In this document: one piece after another, positions 5,830-12,929 of the stretch
How the letters are laid out: each line of letters begins with the position of its first letter
Position numbering within the stretch: the first letter of the stretch is position 1
Assembly: GCA_021826655.1 (NCBI GenBank)
Contig: JAKAZC010000039.1
Coordinates: forward strand, 1-12,929
Direction: 5' to 3'
DNA: 12,929 bases
From: Actinomycetes bacterium
Lineage (GTDB): Bacteria; Actinomycetota; Acidimicrobiia; Acidimicrobiales; RAAP-2
Translations under genes and position numbers: made by a program
The notes under the pieces: generated by a model
What the model was told of the DNA's origin: nothing
Database searches by the model: none
The model's input: only the letters and a program-made list of their open reading frames with translations

Positions 5830-6750
5830 TCAGTAGCCGGCGACGGGATCGACCCGACCGATCAGATGTCCGCCGGCCGCCAGTCGCTCGACGTTCGTAC
5901 GGATCCGCGTCGCCAGCAGCGGCACCACCATCTCGATGGTGTCGGCGGTGTGCGGGGTGATGATGCAGTTTCCTCGACCCCACAGCGGGTGGCCGTCGGG
6001 GAGCGGCTCGGGATCGGTGACGTCCAGCGCCGCGCCACCGATGGCGCCGGCGTCGAGCGCCACGACCAGCGCGCCGGTGTCCACATGGCGGCCCCGGGCG
6101 ACGTTCACCAGCCAGGACGACTCCCCCATCACCGCGAGCTCGGGCGCCCCGAGGATGCCCGTCGACTCCGGCGTCAGGGCCAGCGCGAGTACCACGACCA
6201 GCGCGCCGGCGAGCGCGTCGTGGAGGCGGTCGACGGCCACCACTCGTGCCGCCCCAGGGACCGGATCGGCGGTGCGGCGCACGACCGTCGCCCGCACCCG
6301 GAACGGCGAAAGTTGCTGGAGCAGCGACGTGGCGATGCCCCCGCCGCCGACGATGGTCACGTCCTGGTCGTAGAGGCTGGTCCCGGCAGGGATCCCCCAG
6401 GACCGCGCCGCCACCCGGGAGGGCAGGTGGCGCAGTCCGGCGAGCATCAGGGTCAGTGCGTGCTCCGCGACCGGCTCGGCATAGGCCCCCTTGGCGCACG
6501 TCCAGATCCGGTCGGCGTCGAGGAGACCGGCCTCGGCCACCCGCTCGACCCCGGCGAAGGGAAGTTGGACCCAGCGGACGGTCGGTACCTCGCCCAGCCT
6601 GGCCGCCAGGCCGCGCACGTCCGTCGGGTCCAGCCACACCAGGCTGTCCGGTCCGTCGTCCAGGTCGACGACCTTGCCGCCGCCGGCGAGAACCGCGTCG
6701 ACCGCGAATTCGGACGGGAAGGGACCGACGGCGACACGTGGGGCGGGCAT
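5830..6750 (-). CDS. D-isomer-specific 2-hydroxyacid dehydrogenase
   Basis: This 306-residue enzyme should interconvert a 2-keto acid and a D-2-hydroxy acid using NAD(P)H. The N-terminal substrate-binding part reaches about residue 95, with WVQLPFAGVERV and KGAYAEPVAEHALTLML at about 87-104, typical of the family. The Rossmann core begins DVTIVGGGGIATSLL (130-144). The catalytic trio is in place: Arg219 in LVNVARGRHVDT, Glu248 in DVTDPEPLPDGHPLW and His267 in IITPHTAD. The last glycine of GxGxxG is Ala140. Length is normal (about 310). The ATG at 6750 is preceded by TACGGT six bases upstream, suggesting a leaderless transcript. A GTG immediately before it (6753) is an alternative. The gene is divergent from the acyl-CoA synthetase gene; its substrate cannot be read from the sequence. 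Confidence 0.9.
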   Translation of the reverse strand: MPAPRVAVGPFPSEFAVDAVLAGGGKVVDLDDGPDSLVWLDPTDVRGLAARLGEVPTVRWVQLPFAGVERVAEAGLLDADRIWTCAKGAYAEPVAEHALTLMLAGLRHLPSRVAARSWGIPAGTSLYDQDVTIVGGGGIATSLLQQLSPFRVRATVVRRTADPVPGAARVVAVDRLHDALAGALVVVLALALTPESTGILGAPELAVMGESSWLVNVARGRHVDTGALVVALDAGAIGGAALDVTDPEPLPDGHPLWGRGNCIITPHTADTIEMVVPLLATRIRTNVERLAAGGHLIGRVDPVAGY

Positions 6751-6756
6751 CACCCC

Positions 6757-6762
6757 ACCGTA
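6757..6762 (-). promoter_or_regulatory. Candidate -10 element (TACGGT) of a leaderless promoter for the dehydrogenase
   Basis: TACGGT on the minus strand fits TANNNT and ends six bases before ATG 6750, placing a transcription start on the A of the start codon. There is no -35 box in the expected place. It favours 6750 over the neighbouring GTG. Confidence 0.4.
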
Positions 6763-6874
6763 GCGAGCCGATCACGGCACGGCGGCAGACCTGCGGACTC
6801 CCGACCCTCCCCTCGGGCGGCCGCCCCGGAGCTGTCACCGCATTTGCTTAGATGGTGGGGCCGACCGGCATCTC

Positions 6875-6882
6875 GAGGGGGG
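6875..6882 (+). promoter_or_regulatory. Purine-rich ribosome-binding site of the acyl-CoA synthetase
   Basis: GAGGGGGG lies directly before ACC and the ATG at 6886, so the in-frame sequence upstream is not needed as coding. Confidence 0.55.
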
Positions 6883-6885
6883 ACC

Positions 6886-8421
6886 ATGCACATCGCGTTC
6901 AACGTCCGTGACTTCCTCGACCGTGCCGCGGTGACGTATCCGGGGCGGATCGCACTCGTCGACGAGCCCGATCAGCCGGCGGCGTCATGGGACAGCCTGA
7001 CCTTCGCGGACCTGAGCTCCCGGGCCCGGTCCCAGGCGGCGGGCCTCGACCGGCTCGGCATCGGGCCCGGTGAGCGGGTGGCCGTCGTCTCCCAGAATTC
7101 CGCCCGTCTGCTCACCTCGTTCTTCGGGGTGACCGGCTGGGGACGGATCCTGGTCCCCGTCAATTTCCGCCTGGCCCGTGCCGAGGTGGAGTACATCCTC
7201 GAGCACTCGGGAGCCGCGGTGGTCCTGGTCGACCCCGAGCTCGAGGACACCCTGACGGGCATCGGCCCCGATCGGCGCTTCGTACTCGGGGCCACGAGCG
7301 ATGCCGAGCTCTTCGTGCCCGATGTCGAGCCGGTCCCATGGGAGTCCGACGAGTCGGCCACGGCCACCATCAACTACACCTCGGGCACCACGGCCAGGCC
7401 CAAGGGCGTGCAGCTCACCCACCGCAACTGCTGGGTGAACGCCGCGGTCTTCGGCTGGCACACCGGCGTTTCGGACCGCGACGTCTACCTGCACACCCTT
7501 CCGATGTTCCACGCCAACGGCTGGGGCATGCCGTGGACGACCGCCGCCATGGGCGTGACCCAGGTGGTGCTCCGGAAGGTCGACGGCGCGGAGATCCTGC
7601 GTCGCGTCGACCGACACCGGGTGACGCTGCTGTGCGCCGCCCCCGCCGTGGTCAACGCCGTACTCGACGCCGTGCCAGGTTGGGACGGCGACCTGCCCGG
7701 CCGGGACACCACACGCATCGTGGTGGCCGGTGCGCCTCCGCCGAGTCGCACCATCGAACGGATCGAGTCGGAGCTCGGCTGGGAATTCGTGCAGATCTAC
7801 GGGCTGACCGAGACCTCTCCGGTGCTCACCGTCAACCGGATGCGATCCGAGTGGGACTACCTCACCGCCGGCCAGCAGGCCCGCAAGCTGATGCGGGCAG
7901 GCGCCCCCGCCGTCGGGACCGAGCTCACCCTCGACGGGAACGGCGAGGTACTGGCCCGGTCCAACACGGTCATGGCCGGGTACTGGCGCCAGCCCGACGA
8001 GACAGCCGCCGCGCTGGCCGGCGGCTGGTTCCATACCGGCGACGGCGGGATGATCGACGAGGAGGGGCACCTCAGCATCCTGGACCGCAAGAAGGACGTC
8101 ATCATCTCCGGTGGAGAGAACGTCTCGTCGATCGAGGTCGAGGACGCCATCTTCTCGTTGGCCGGCGTGCTGGAGGTGGCCGTGATCGGCGTCCCCCACG
8201 ACACCTGGGGCGAGATGGTGCTGGCACTGGTGGTCCCGGCCGACGGCAGCGACGTCACCGAGGAGGCCGTCATCGCCCACTGCAGGAGTGCCCTCGCCGG
8301 TTACAAGTGCCCGAAGCGGGTCGAATTCAGGGCCGAGCTGCCCCGCACCGCTACCGGCAAACTCCAGAAGTTCCGCCTGCGGGCCCCCTACTGGGAGGGC
8401 CTCGACCGACAGGTCAACTGA
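6886..8421 (+). CDS. Acyl-CoA synthetase (AMP-binding, ANL superfamily)
   Basis: This 511-residue enzyme activates a carboxylic acid with ATP to an acyl-adenylate and then forms the CoA thioester. ANL motifs in order: the phosphate loop YTSGTTARPKG (164-174), in which Ala replaces the more usual Gly; QIYGLTETSP (303-312, A5); GWFHTGDGGMIDEEGHLSILDRKKDVIISGGENVSSIEVE (380-419, A7/A8); and the catalytic lysine Lys492 in RTATGKLQKF (488-497, A10). The T-(A/S)-RPKG variant recalls plant AAE/BZO1-type enzymes that use short-chain or aromatic acids, but the acid here cannot be named. N-terminal MHIAFNVRDFLDRAA fits the family, and the start is preceded by a G-rich ribosome site. The gene is divergent from the dehydrogenase gene and runs tail to tail with the hydrolase after only 8 bp. 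Confidence 0.93.
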   Translation: MHIAFNVRDFLDRAAVTYPGRIALVDEPDQPAASWDSLTFADLSSRARSQAAGLDRLGIGPGERVAVVSQNSARLLTSFFGVTGWGRILVPVNFRLARAEVEYILEHSGAAVVLVDPELEDTLTGIGPDRRFVLGATSDAELFVPDVEPVPWESDESATATINYTSGTTARPKGVQLTHRNCWVNAAVFGWHTGVSDRDVYLHTLPMFHANGWGMPWTTAAMGVTQVVLRKVDGAEILRRVDRHRVTLLCAAPAVVNAVLDAVPGWDGDLPGRDTTRIVVAGAPPPSRTIERIESELGWEFVQIYGLTETSPVLTVNRMRSEWDYLTAGQQARKLMRAGAPAVGTELTLDGNGEVLARSNTVMAGYWRQPDETAAALAGGWFHTGDGGMIDEEGHLSILDRKKDVIISGGENVSSIEVEDAIFSLAGVLEVAVIGVPHDTWGEMVLALVVPADGSDVTEEAVIAHCRSALAGYKCPKRVEFRAELPRTATGKLQKFRLRAPYWEGLDRQVN

Positions 8422-8429
8422 CGACTGGC

Positions 8430-9380
8430 TCAGCGGACCGGGGACTCGGAGCCCGTCGGCCGGGTGGTCCGGGTCCCCGCCGCGGCACCGTCGGCGCCCA
8501 ACCACTCTTCGATCCGCAGTGCGGTCCACTCCGGTGCCTCGAGCATGGGGGCGTGGCCGATGTCGCGGGCGACCTCGAGTCGCCATCCCGACCGTCCGCC
8601 GGCCATCCTGCGGGCGGCAGCCAGCGGCACCAGGGCATCCCGGTCACCGTGCAGGTGCAGGACCGGAAGGTCGAGCATGGCCAGTCGGTCGAGCGTCGGA
8701 CCCGGTCGGGCCAGGATCCGCGACAGTGAGCGGGCCGAGGCCAGGTAGGCGGCGTCACCCTGGGCGCGGTCCTTCGACGCGGTGAGTTCGATGTGGGCGT
8801 CGACCACCGCGACCGGCACCCGGTCCGGGTCGACACACGTGACCGCCAGCACCCGTCGCACCGCCTGCTCGGGCGTGGTACGGGCGCGGCGGGCCGCGAG
8901 GTAGCGCTCCCCGACGCCGGGCAGCGAGCAGAGCACGAAGTTGGAGAGGATCCGGGGATGCACGGGTCCGATCCGGCCGGTGGGCAGCGCCGGATCCACC
9001 AGGACCAGGCCCGCCACCCGTGCGGGCGACGCGGCGGCGCACAGCGCGGACACCAGGCCGCCGAGCGAATTGCCCACCAGCACCACGGGTCGTTCCGCCA
9101 GGGCGTCCAGGACCCCTTCCAGAAGGGCGACGTGCCCGGCGACGTCGGGAGCGCGGCCGGCGGCCGGGGTCCGGCCGTGGCCGACCAGATCGACCGCCTC
9201 CAACCGGACCCGATCGGTGAGATAGGGGGCGACCGCGGCCCAGTTGAGGTGACTCCCTCCCAGTCCGTGGACTCCCACCAGGAGCGGCCCACCGGCGGGT
9301 CCGCCGAAATCGGCGACGTGCACCGGACCGCCGACGTCGAGGACCCGTCCGGTGGGCGGCACGTAGGCCGGTGCTGTCAC
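8430..9380 (-). CDS. Alpha/beta hydrolase
   Basis: This 316-residue protein has an alpha/beta-hydrolase fold with a full catalytic triad: nucleophile Ser105 in LVGNSLGGLVSA (G-x-S-x-G), acid Asp248 in HLHGDRDALVP, and His276 in IGHAPMLEAPE. The oxyanion-hole HG lies at 38-39 in GVHGLGGSHLNW, and the VDLVGHGRT segment at 63-71 is typical of ester and C-C bond hydrolases. There is no signal peptide. A cap domain (about 130-235) is Arg/Ala-rich. The substrate is unknown: ester, lactone or meta-cleavage product are all possible. I chose GTG at 9380 because it has TAACCT seven bases upstream and gives a family-like N-terminus; a GTG at 9419 would add 13 residues. The gene lies 90 bp downstream of mmsA on the same strand, so it could also be read from there. 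Confidence 0.87.
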   Translation of the reverse strand: MTAPAYVPPTGRVLDVGGPVHVADFGGPAGGPLLVGVHGLGGSHLNWAAVAPYLTDRVRLEAVDLVGHGRTPAAGRAPDVAGHVALLEGVLDALAERPVVLVGNSLGGLVSALCAAASPARVAGLVLVDPALPTGRIGPVHPRILSNFVLCSLPGVGERYLAARRARTTPEQAVRRVLAVTCVDPDRVPVAVVDAHIELTASKDRAQGDAAYLASARSLSRILARPGPTLDRLAMLDLPVLHLHGDRDALVPLAAARRMAGGRSGWRLEVARDIGHAPMLEAPEWTALRIEEWLGADGAAAGTRTTRPTGSESPVR

Positions 9381-9387
9381 CCCGCCG

Positions 9388-9393
9388 AGGTTA
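9388..9393 (-). promoter_or_regulatory. Candidate -10 element (TAACCT) of a leaderless promoter for the hydrolase
   Basis: TAACCT on the minus strand ends seven bases before GTG 9380. It is part of CGGTAACCT, the same 9-mer as before the alaC-like gene. It supports 9380 as the start rather than 9419. Confidence 0.38.
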
Positions 9394-9470
9394 CCGGGCA
9401 CCACGGCCGGTGCGGGCACACCCTGCCTCCGACGGATTGCGACTGCCCGCCGTCCGGTCAGGGTCCGGGG

Positions 9471-10964
9471 TCAGCGCGTGTCGCCAGAGGGGAAGTGCAG
9501 GGAGCTCCCTCCGACGTCGACCGGGCCCCGGGCGTCGGGCCACCGGGTGGTGACCGACTTCAGCCGGGTGTTGAACCGCACGCCTTCCATCCCGTGGATG
9601 TGGGCGTCGCCGAAGAGCGACTGCTTCCATCCGCCGAACGAGTAGTACGCCATCGGCACCGGGATGGCGACGTTGATGCCGACCATCCCCACCGACACGT
9701 CACGGCGGAACCGGCGTGCCGCGTGGCCGTCCCGCGTGAAGATTGCGGCGCCGTTCCCGAACGGGTTGGCATTGACCAGGGCGATGGCGGCGTCGAGCGA
9801 GTCGACCCGCACCACAGAGAGGACCGGGCCGAAGACCTCGTCCCGGTAGACGGCCATGTCGGGAGTCACTCTGTCCACGAGGGTGGGGCCGAGGTAGAAC
9901 CCGTCCGGTGCGCGCTCGATGGTGAGCCCGCGGCCGTCGACCACCACGTCGGCGCCGTCGGACGTCGCCGAGTCCACGTATCCCGACACCCGGTCACGGT
10001 GGACCCGCGTGATCAGCGGGCCCATGTCCGAGGACGGATCGGTCCCCGGACCGGTCACGATCGACCGGGTCCGCCGGGCCACCGCGTCGACCAGCGGATC
10101 AGCGTCACCGATCGCCACCACGGCGGAGATCGCCATGCACCGCTCGCCCGCCGAACCGAATCCGGCGGCGACCAGCGCGTCGGCCGTGGAGTCGAGGTCG
10201 GCGTCGGGTAGCACGACGGCGTGATTCTTCGCGCCGCCGAGAGCCTGGACCCGCTTACCCGAGGCGTTCCCCCGCTCGAACACGTGCCGGGCGATCGGCG
10301 TCGACCCCACGAAGGAGACGGCGGCGACGGCCGGGTGGTCGAGCAGGGCGTCGACGGCCTCGGCATCTCCGTGCACGACGGTGAAGACACCTTCGGGCAG
10401 TCCCGCGTCGCGCCACAACTCGGCGATCAGCCCGGACGGCGACGGGTCGCGCTCGGACGGCTTGAGCACGAAGACGTTGCCGCTGGCGATGGCCACCGGG
10501 TACATCCACATCGGGACCATCACCGGGAAGTTGAACGGGGTGATGCCGGCCACGACGCCCAGGGGCTGGCGGACGGAGGAGGCGTCGACACCGGTCGACA
10601 CGTCCTCGCTGAACTCCCCTTTCAACAGGTGGGGGATCCCGCAGGCGAACTCGACCACCTCGATGCCGCGGGCCACCTCGCCCCGGGCGTCGTCCAGGAC
10701 CTTGCCGTGCTCGGCGGTGATCAGCCGGGCCAGATCGTCACGGTGCCGGTCGGCCAGCTCTCGGAAGGCGAACAGGATCCGGCTCCTGGCGGTCAGCGAC
10801 GTCTCCCGCCACGACTGGAACGCGTCCGCGGCCGTGTCGATGGCACGGCCTACGTCCTCGGCGGAGGCCAGGACGACCTCGGCGGTCTGCTCGCCGGTGG
10901 CCGGGTCGAATACCGGGGCGGTGCGGGCGGACGACCCACGACTGGATGATCCGATCTGCTTCAC
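9471..10964 (-). CDS. mmsA: CoA-acylating methylmalonate-semialdehyde dehydrogenase
   Basis: MmsA oxidises methylmalonate semialdehyde (valine, thymine and inositol-type catabolism) with NAD+ and CoA to propionyl-CoA plus CO2 in the cytoplasm. The 497-residue protein shows PFNFPVMVPMWMYP (143-156, Asn145), KPSERDPSP (168-176), FVGSTPIARHVFE (218-230), the family signature GGAKNHAVV (243-251), where Asn247 stands in place of the usual ALDH glutamate as in CoA-acylating members, and catalytic Cys276 in GERCMAIS. The C-terminal SFGGWKQSLFGDAHIHGMEGVRFNTR is typical of the family. GTG 10964 has GAGGAG nine bases upstream. Oddity: between KQIG and APVFDPATG there are only about ten residues, so the usual HWIGG-type segment is missing. 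It is divergent from the split-barrel protein and 90 bp upstream of the hydrolase. IolA is the closest alternative. Confidence 0.92.
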   Translation of the reverse strand: MKQIGSSSRGSSARTAPVFDPATGEQTAEVVLASAEDVGRAIDTAADAFQSWRETSLTARSRILFAFRELADRHRDDLARLITAEHGKVLDDARGEVARGIEVVEFACGIPHLLKGEFSEDVSTGVDASSVRQPLGVVAGITPFNFPVMVPMWMYPVAIASGNVFVLKPSERDPSPSGLIAELWRDAGLPEGVFTVVHGDAEAVDALLDHPAVAAVSFVGSTPIARHVFERGNASGKRVQALGGAKNHAVVLPDADLDSTADALVAAGFGSAGERCMAISAVVAIGDADPLVDAVARRTRSIVTGPGTDPSSDMGPLITRVHRDRVSGYVDSATSDGADVVVDGRGLTIERAPDGFYLGPTLVDRVTPDMAVYRDEVFGPVLSVVRVDSLDAAIALVNANPFGNGAAIFTRDGHAARRFRRDVSVGMVGINVAIPVPMAYYSFGGWKQSLFGDAHIHGMEGVRFNTRLKSVTTRWPDARGPVDVGGSSLHFPSGDTR

Positions 10965-10973
10965 GGGGTGACG

Positions 10974-10979
10974 CTCCTC
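10974..10979 (-). promoter_or_regulatory. Ribosome-binding site of mmsA
   Basis: GAGGAG on the minus strand lies nine bases before the GTG at 10964. An overlapping ATG at 10986 with its own AGGGGAG opens another frame and is not thought to be the start. Confidence 0.6.
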
Positions 10980-11027
10980 GGGGCATGGTGCTCCCCTTCG
11001 TAGTGACAGGTGGTCCGGAGTGGGCGC

Positions 11028-11071
11028 ATCGTCGCACGACGGGGTGCCCGGCCGGGGCGGCGTGCGACAAT
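11028..11071. repeat. Spaced inverted repeat in the mmsA / split-barrel divergent region, possible operator
   Basis: ATCGTCGCAC (11028-11037) and GTGCGACAAT (11062-11071) are inverted copies matching at 9 of 10 positions, 24 bases apart. The left copy lies within CGTCGCACGACG (11030-11041), itself a palindrome with a CA centre. The right copy overlaps the candidate -10 hexamer of the rightward gene, so binding there could block it. Confidence 0.35.
11066..11071 (+). promoter_or_regulatory. Candidate -10 element (GACAAT) of a leaderless promoter
   Basis: GACAAT shares four of six bases with TATAAT, including A at position 2 and T at position 6, and ends six bases before ATG 11078, consistent with transcription starting at the start codon. 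There is no Shine-Dalgarno sequence here. The -35 region is not recognisable. Confidence 0.38.
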
Positions 11072-11077
11072 CGTCCC

Positions 11078-11794
11078 ATGACCGACCCCGGCCCCGAACT
11101 CGCACGCGGAACGGAGCCGGGCCCGGCGGACGAGCTGGTGCGCCTGCGCCGCCTCGCCGGCCAGGGATCGTACCGGCGGGAGGACCTGGACGCGGTCCTC
11201 GACGCCGGGTTCGTCTGCCACCTCGGTCTCGTCGTGGACGGGTGGCCGATGGTGGTCCCAACCACGTACTGCCGGTCCGACGACCACCTCGTGCTCCACG
11301 GGTCGGCGGCCAGCCGAAGTCTGCGCACGGCCAAGACCCCTGCGCCCGTATGCGTGACAGTGACCCTGGTCGACGGCCTCGTGCTCGCCCGGTCGGTCTT
11401 CAACCACTCCGTGAACTATCGGTGCGCCATGGTCTACGGGCTGCCGGAGCTCCTCGAGGACCAGGCGGACAAGCTCGCCGCGCTCGAGGCGCTGTCCGAG
11501 CACGTCGCCCCCGGGCAGTGGTCCTACGCCCGCACGCCCACCGCCAAGGAGCTGGCCGCCACCACCGTGCTGCGCCTGTCGCTGGACCGGTCGTCGGTGA
11601 AGGTGAGCGAGGGGCCGCCCGACGACGACATCGCCGACCTCGCCCTCGACGTGTGGGTGGGAGTGGTACCGCTGGAGACCGTCCGGATGGCGCCGGTGGG
11701 AGCCCCGGACCTGGCCGCAGGCACACCGGTGCCCGCGCACCTCACCGGCGGGCCTCTCGCACCGGGTTCGGTGCCGGCGGACCGGGACCGCTGA
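11078..11794 (+). CDS. Pyridoxamine 5'-phosphate oxidase-like split-barrel flavin protein (Pyridox_ox_2 type)
   Basis: This 238-residue protein has the FMN-binding split-barrel pattern of the Pyridox_ox_2 group: VLDAGFVCHLGLVVDGWPMVVPTTYCRSDDHLVLHGSAASRSLR (about 40-83), then VCVTVTLVDGLVLARSVFNHSVNYRCAMVYG (91-121), in which the FNHSVNYR block is the group's hallmark. The C-terminal part holds the KVSEGPPDDD...VWVGVVPL strand seen in relatives. The role is uncertain; members bind FMN or F420 and include deazaflavin- and PLP-related enzymes, but this group has no proven common reaction. It is probably cytoplasmic and dimeric. ATG 11078 is preceded by a -10-like GACAAT and no ribosome site. 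A longer in-frame extension exists but would overlap the promoter region. It is divergent from mmsA and converges on ald after 45 bp. Confidence 0.88.
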   Translation: MTDPGPELARGTEPGPADELVRLRRLAGQGSYRREDLDAVLDAGFVCHLGLVVDGWPMVVPTTYCRSDDHLVLHGSAASRSLRTAKTPAPVCVTVTLVDGLVLARSVFNHSVNYRCAMVYGLPELLEDQADKLAALEALSEHVAPGQWSYARTPTAKELAATTVLRLSLDRSSVKVSEGPPDDDIADLALDVWVGVVPLETVRMAPVGAPDLAAGTPVPAHLTGGPLAPGSVPADRDR

Positions 11795-11820
11795 AGGGGA
11801 ACGGTTCATGACGTCGCAGG

Positions 11821-11837
11821 GGCCCGGCTGCCGGACC
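11821..11837. terminator. Weak candidate bidirectional hairpin between the split-barrel gene and ald
   Basis: GGCCCGG, a CTG loop and CCGGACC form a seven-base stem with one C-A mismatch, in the 45-bp gap between the two convergent stops. There is no T-tract in either direction, so it may be chance; a terminator role is inference from position. Confidence 0.25.
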
Positions 11838-11839
11838 GC

Positions 11840-12929
<1,090 letters not shown>

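Noticed and set aside
6815..6826. Perfect 12-bp palindrome GGGCGGCCGCCC
   Set aside because: It is composed of G and C only, in very GC-rich DNA, so chance is likely. Position gives no clear operator role.
6842..6856. A/T-rich patch with TTAGAT as a promoter for the acyl-CoA synthetase
   Set aside because: No hexamer there keeps both the A at position 2 and T at position 6 with a matching -35, so I did not annotate it.
5866..6885. In-frame upstream extension of the acyl-CoA synthetase frame by about 340 codons
   Set aside because: It runs antisense through the dehydrogenase, has no domain, and the real start MHIAFNVRDF at 6886 carries a ribosome site.
8441..8454. Possible hairpin at the hydrolase gene 3' end as a terminator
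   Set aside because: The arms pair only with a bulge and a one-base loop, which is not a stable stem, and there is no T-tract.
10738..10986. Alternative frame from ATG 10986 with its own ribosome-like AGGGGAG, as a leader peptide or true start of mmsA
   Set aside because: The product is Arg/Pro-rich with no resemblance to the family. It is out of frame with mmsA and looks like a shadow, though it could affect initiation.

Overview
The window is very GC-rich bacterial chromosome with the strong third-position G/C bias that produces long spurious antisense reading frames. The genes point to a high-GC actinobacterium: a PimB'-like GDP-mannose-type glycosyltransferase, a luciferase-like (F420-type) oxidoreductase, an alanine dehydrogenase closest in my recollection to the mycobacterial enzyme, many GTG starts, and apparent leaderless starts with a -10-like hexamer 5-7 nt before the start codon. 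I suspect a deep-branching, possibly Acidimicrobiia-like lineage, but the sequence alone does not prove that. I see no mobile element, CRISPR array, phage gene, tRNA or rRNA.

Left block (1-4777, all minus strand). Reading in the transcribed direction: a small four-cysteine putative zinc-binding protein, the epoxyqueuosine reductase QueG, a PimB'-like GT4 glycosyltransferase that overlaps queG by the 4-bp GTGA, an SRPBCC lipid-binding-fold protein, a short LLM oxidoreductase, and an AlaC-type alanine aminotransferase cut by the window edge. Gaps are -4 to 85 bp, so this could be one transcript with internal promoters. The functions are mixed: tRNA modification, envelope glycolipid, small-molecule redox and amino-acid metabolism.

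Middle (4778-9470). A 275-bp divergent intergenic region with two short inverted repeats separates the left block from an orphan OmpR/PhoB-type response regulator. The regulator converges on a D-2-hydroxyacid dehydrogenase. That gene is divergent from an acyl-CoA synthetase, which runs tail to tail (8-bp gap) into an alpha/beta hydrolase.

Right block (9471-12929). A CoA-acylating methylmalonate-semialdehyde dehydrogenase (MmsA) is divergent from a split-barrel flavin-type protein (Pyridox_ox_2-like), across a 113-bp region with a spaced inverted repeat. The latter gene converges on alanine dehydrogenase (Ald), which lacks only about 11 N-terminal residues at the window edge. Carbon and amino-acid metabolism dominates here: valine or propionate-type acyl catabolism (MmsA, acyl-CoA synthetase) and alanine formation or oxidation (AlaC-like and Ald at the two ends).

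No clearly new multi-gene system is visible. The points most worth checking are the recurrent leaderless-promoter signature, the unnamed C-x2-C-x7-C-x2-C small protein beside queG, the altered acidic pocket of the orphan response regulator, and inverted repeats in the two divergent regulatory regions.
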